64,000 bases of DNA, from contig NZ_AOHO01000038.1 of the NCBI RefSeq assembly GCF_000342005.1, positions 139,926 through 203,925 on the forward strand. Reading direction: 5' to 3'. Numbering within the stretch: position 1 is the stretch's first letter; each line of letters starts with the position of its first letter. A model generated the notes under the pieces. The model made no database searches, was not told where the DNA came from, and was given only the letters and a program-made list of their open reading frames with translations. Source of the DNA: Amycolatopsis decaplanina DSM 44594 (GTDB taxonomy: Bacteria; Actinomycetota; Actinomycetes; Mycobacteriales; Pseudonocardiaceae). Shown here piece after piece: positions 63,943 to 64,000 of the stretch. Both the position numbers and the translations under genes were made by a program.

Positions 63943-64000
63943 CCTGGGTTTTGTTTGTCAAGCGGCGGCGTGGTTTTGTCTGGTTTGTTCGGTGTTGTGG

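Noticed and set aside
61190..63961. 923-aa minus-strand frame opposite the M36 gene
   Set aside because: Longer than either M36 half but domain-free; the M36 frame has HEYTH and a family-typical order.

Overview
The window reads as a chromosomal segment of a high-GC actinomycete, most likely Amycolatopsis or a close Pseudonocardiaceae relative. The support is roughly 70% GC coding style with GTG/TTG starts, F420-dependent LLM oxidoreductase, ECF41 sigma factor, LAL regulators, ALF-repeat secreted proteins and DUF6493/DUF5703/DUF4232 families. The species is inference; no rRNA is present.

Layout. (1) 1-5,200: a truncated LAL-type ATPase regulator next to a class II lanthipeptide-type pair (LanM plus a 64-aa precursor) in which the precursor has no cysteine and the LanM cyclase domain has lost its conserved His. 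(2) 5,600-15,140: three secreted ALF-repeat proteins. The largest is a 1455-aa polymorphic toxin with a C-terminal DNA/RNA non-specific nuclease, followed by a SUKH-type immunity gene. (3) 15,200-17,960: two tandem, covarying tRNA cloverleaves immediately upstream of an unrecognised 729-aa protein and a frameshifted partner gene. (4) 18,000-25,900: a scarred accessory zone with a 30-aa small ORF, fused LysR/monooxygenase remnants, a Tat-exported propeller-like protein, an IS5-family element, TPR and Nudix fragments, a lower-GC 827-aa protein with a PD-(D/E)xK-like motif, and a decayed hypothetical gene. (5) 25,900-32,050: a two-protease operon (subtilase plus trypsin-like) divergent from an LAL regulator.

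(6) 32,400-43,400 is mostly ordinary chromosome: M20 hydrolase and alpha/beta hydrolase, ArsR/SRPBCC operon, YncE-like lipoprotein, aldo/keto reductase, LLM oxidoreductase with uppP, phosphatase, and M3 oligopeptidase. (7) 43,460-46,610: a beta-helix carbohydrate-active protein and a divergent TetR with a C-terminal Cys cluster, with three similar GTATA-N5/6-TATAC palindromes around them. (8) 46,680-53,910: SWIM protein and DUF6493 protein (convergent, overlapping), malate dehydrogenase, regulator remnants and a tandem pair of DUF4360 secreted proteins. (9) 53,980-63,950: FUSC transporter translationally coupled to a GH92 mannosidase, an ECF41 sigma factor with its NmrA/SDR partner, and an M36 metalloprotease interrupted by an in-frame TAG between its zinc ligands.

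Several intergenic gaps hold long perfect hairpins, some related to each other with compensatory changes. No CRISPR array, rRNA or replication origin was seen. The strongest candidates for something undescribed are the tRNA-pair/729-aa locus and the Cys-free LanM system.
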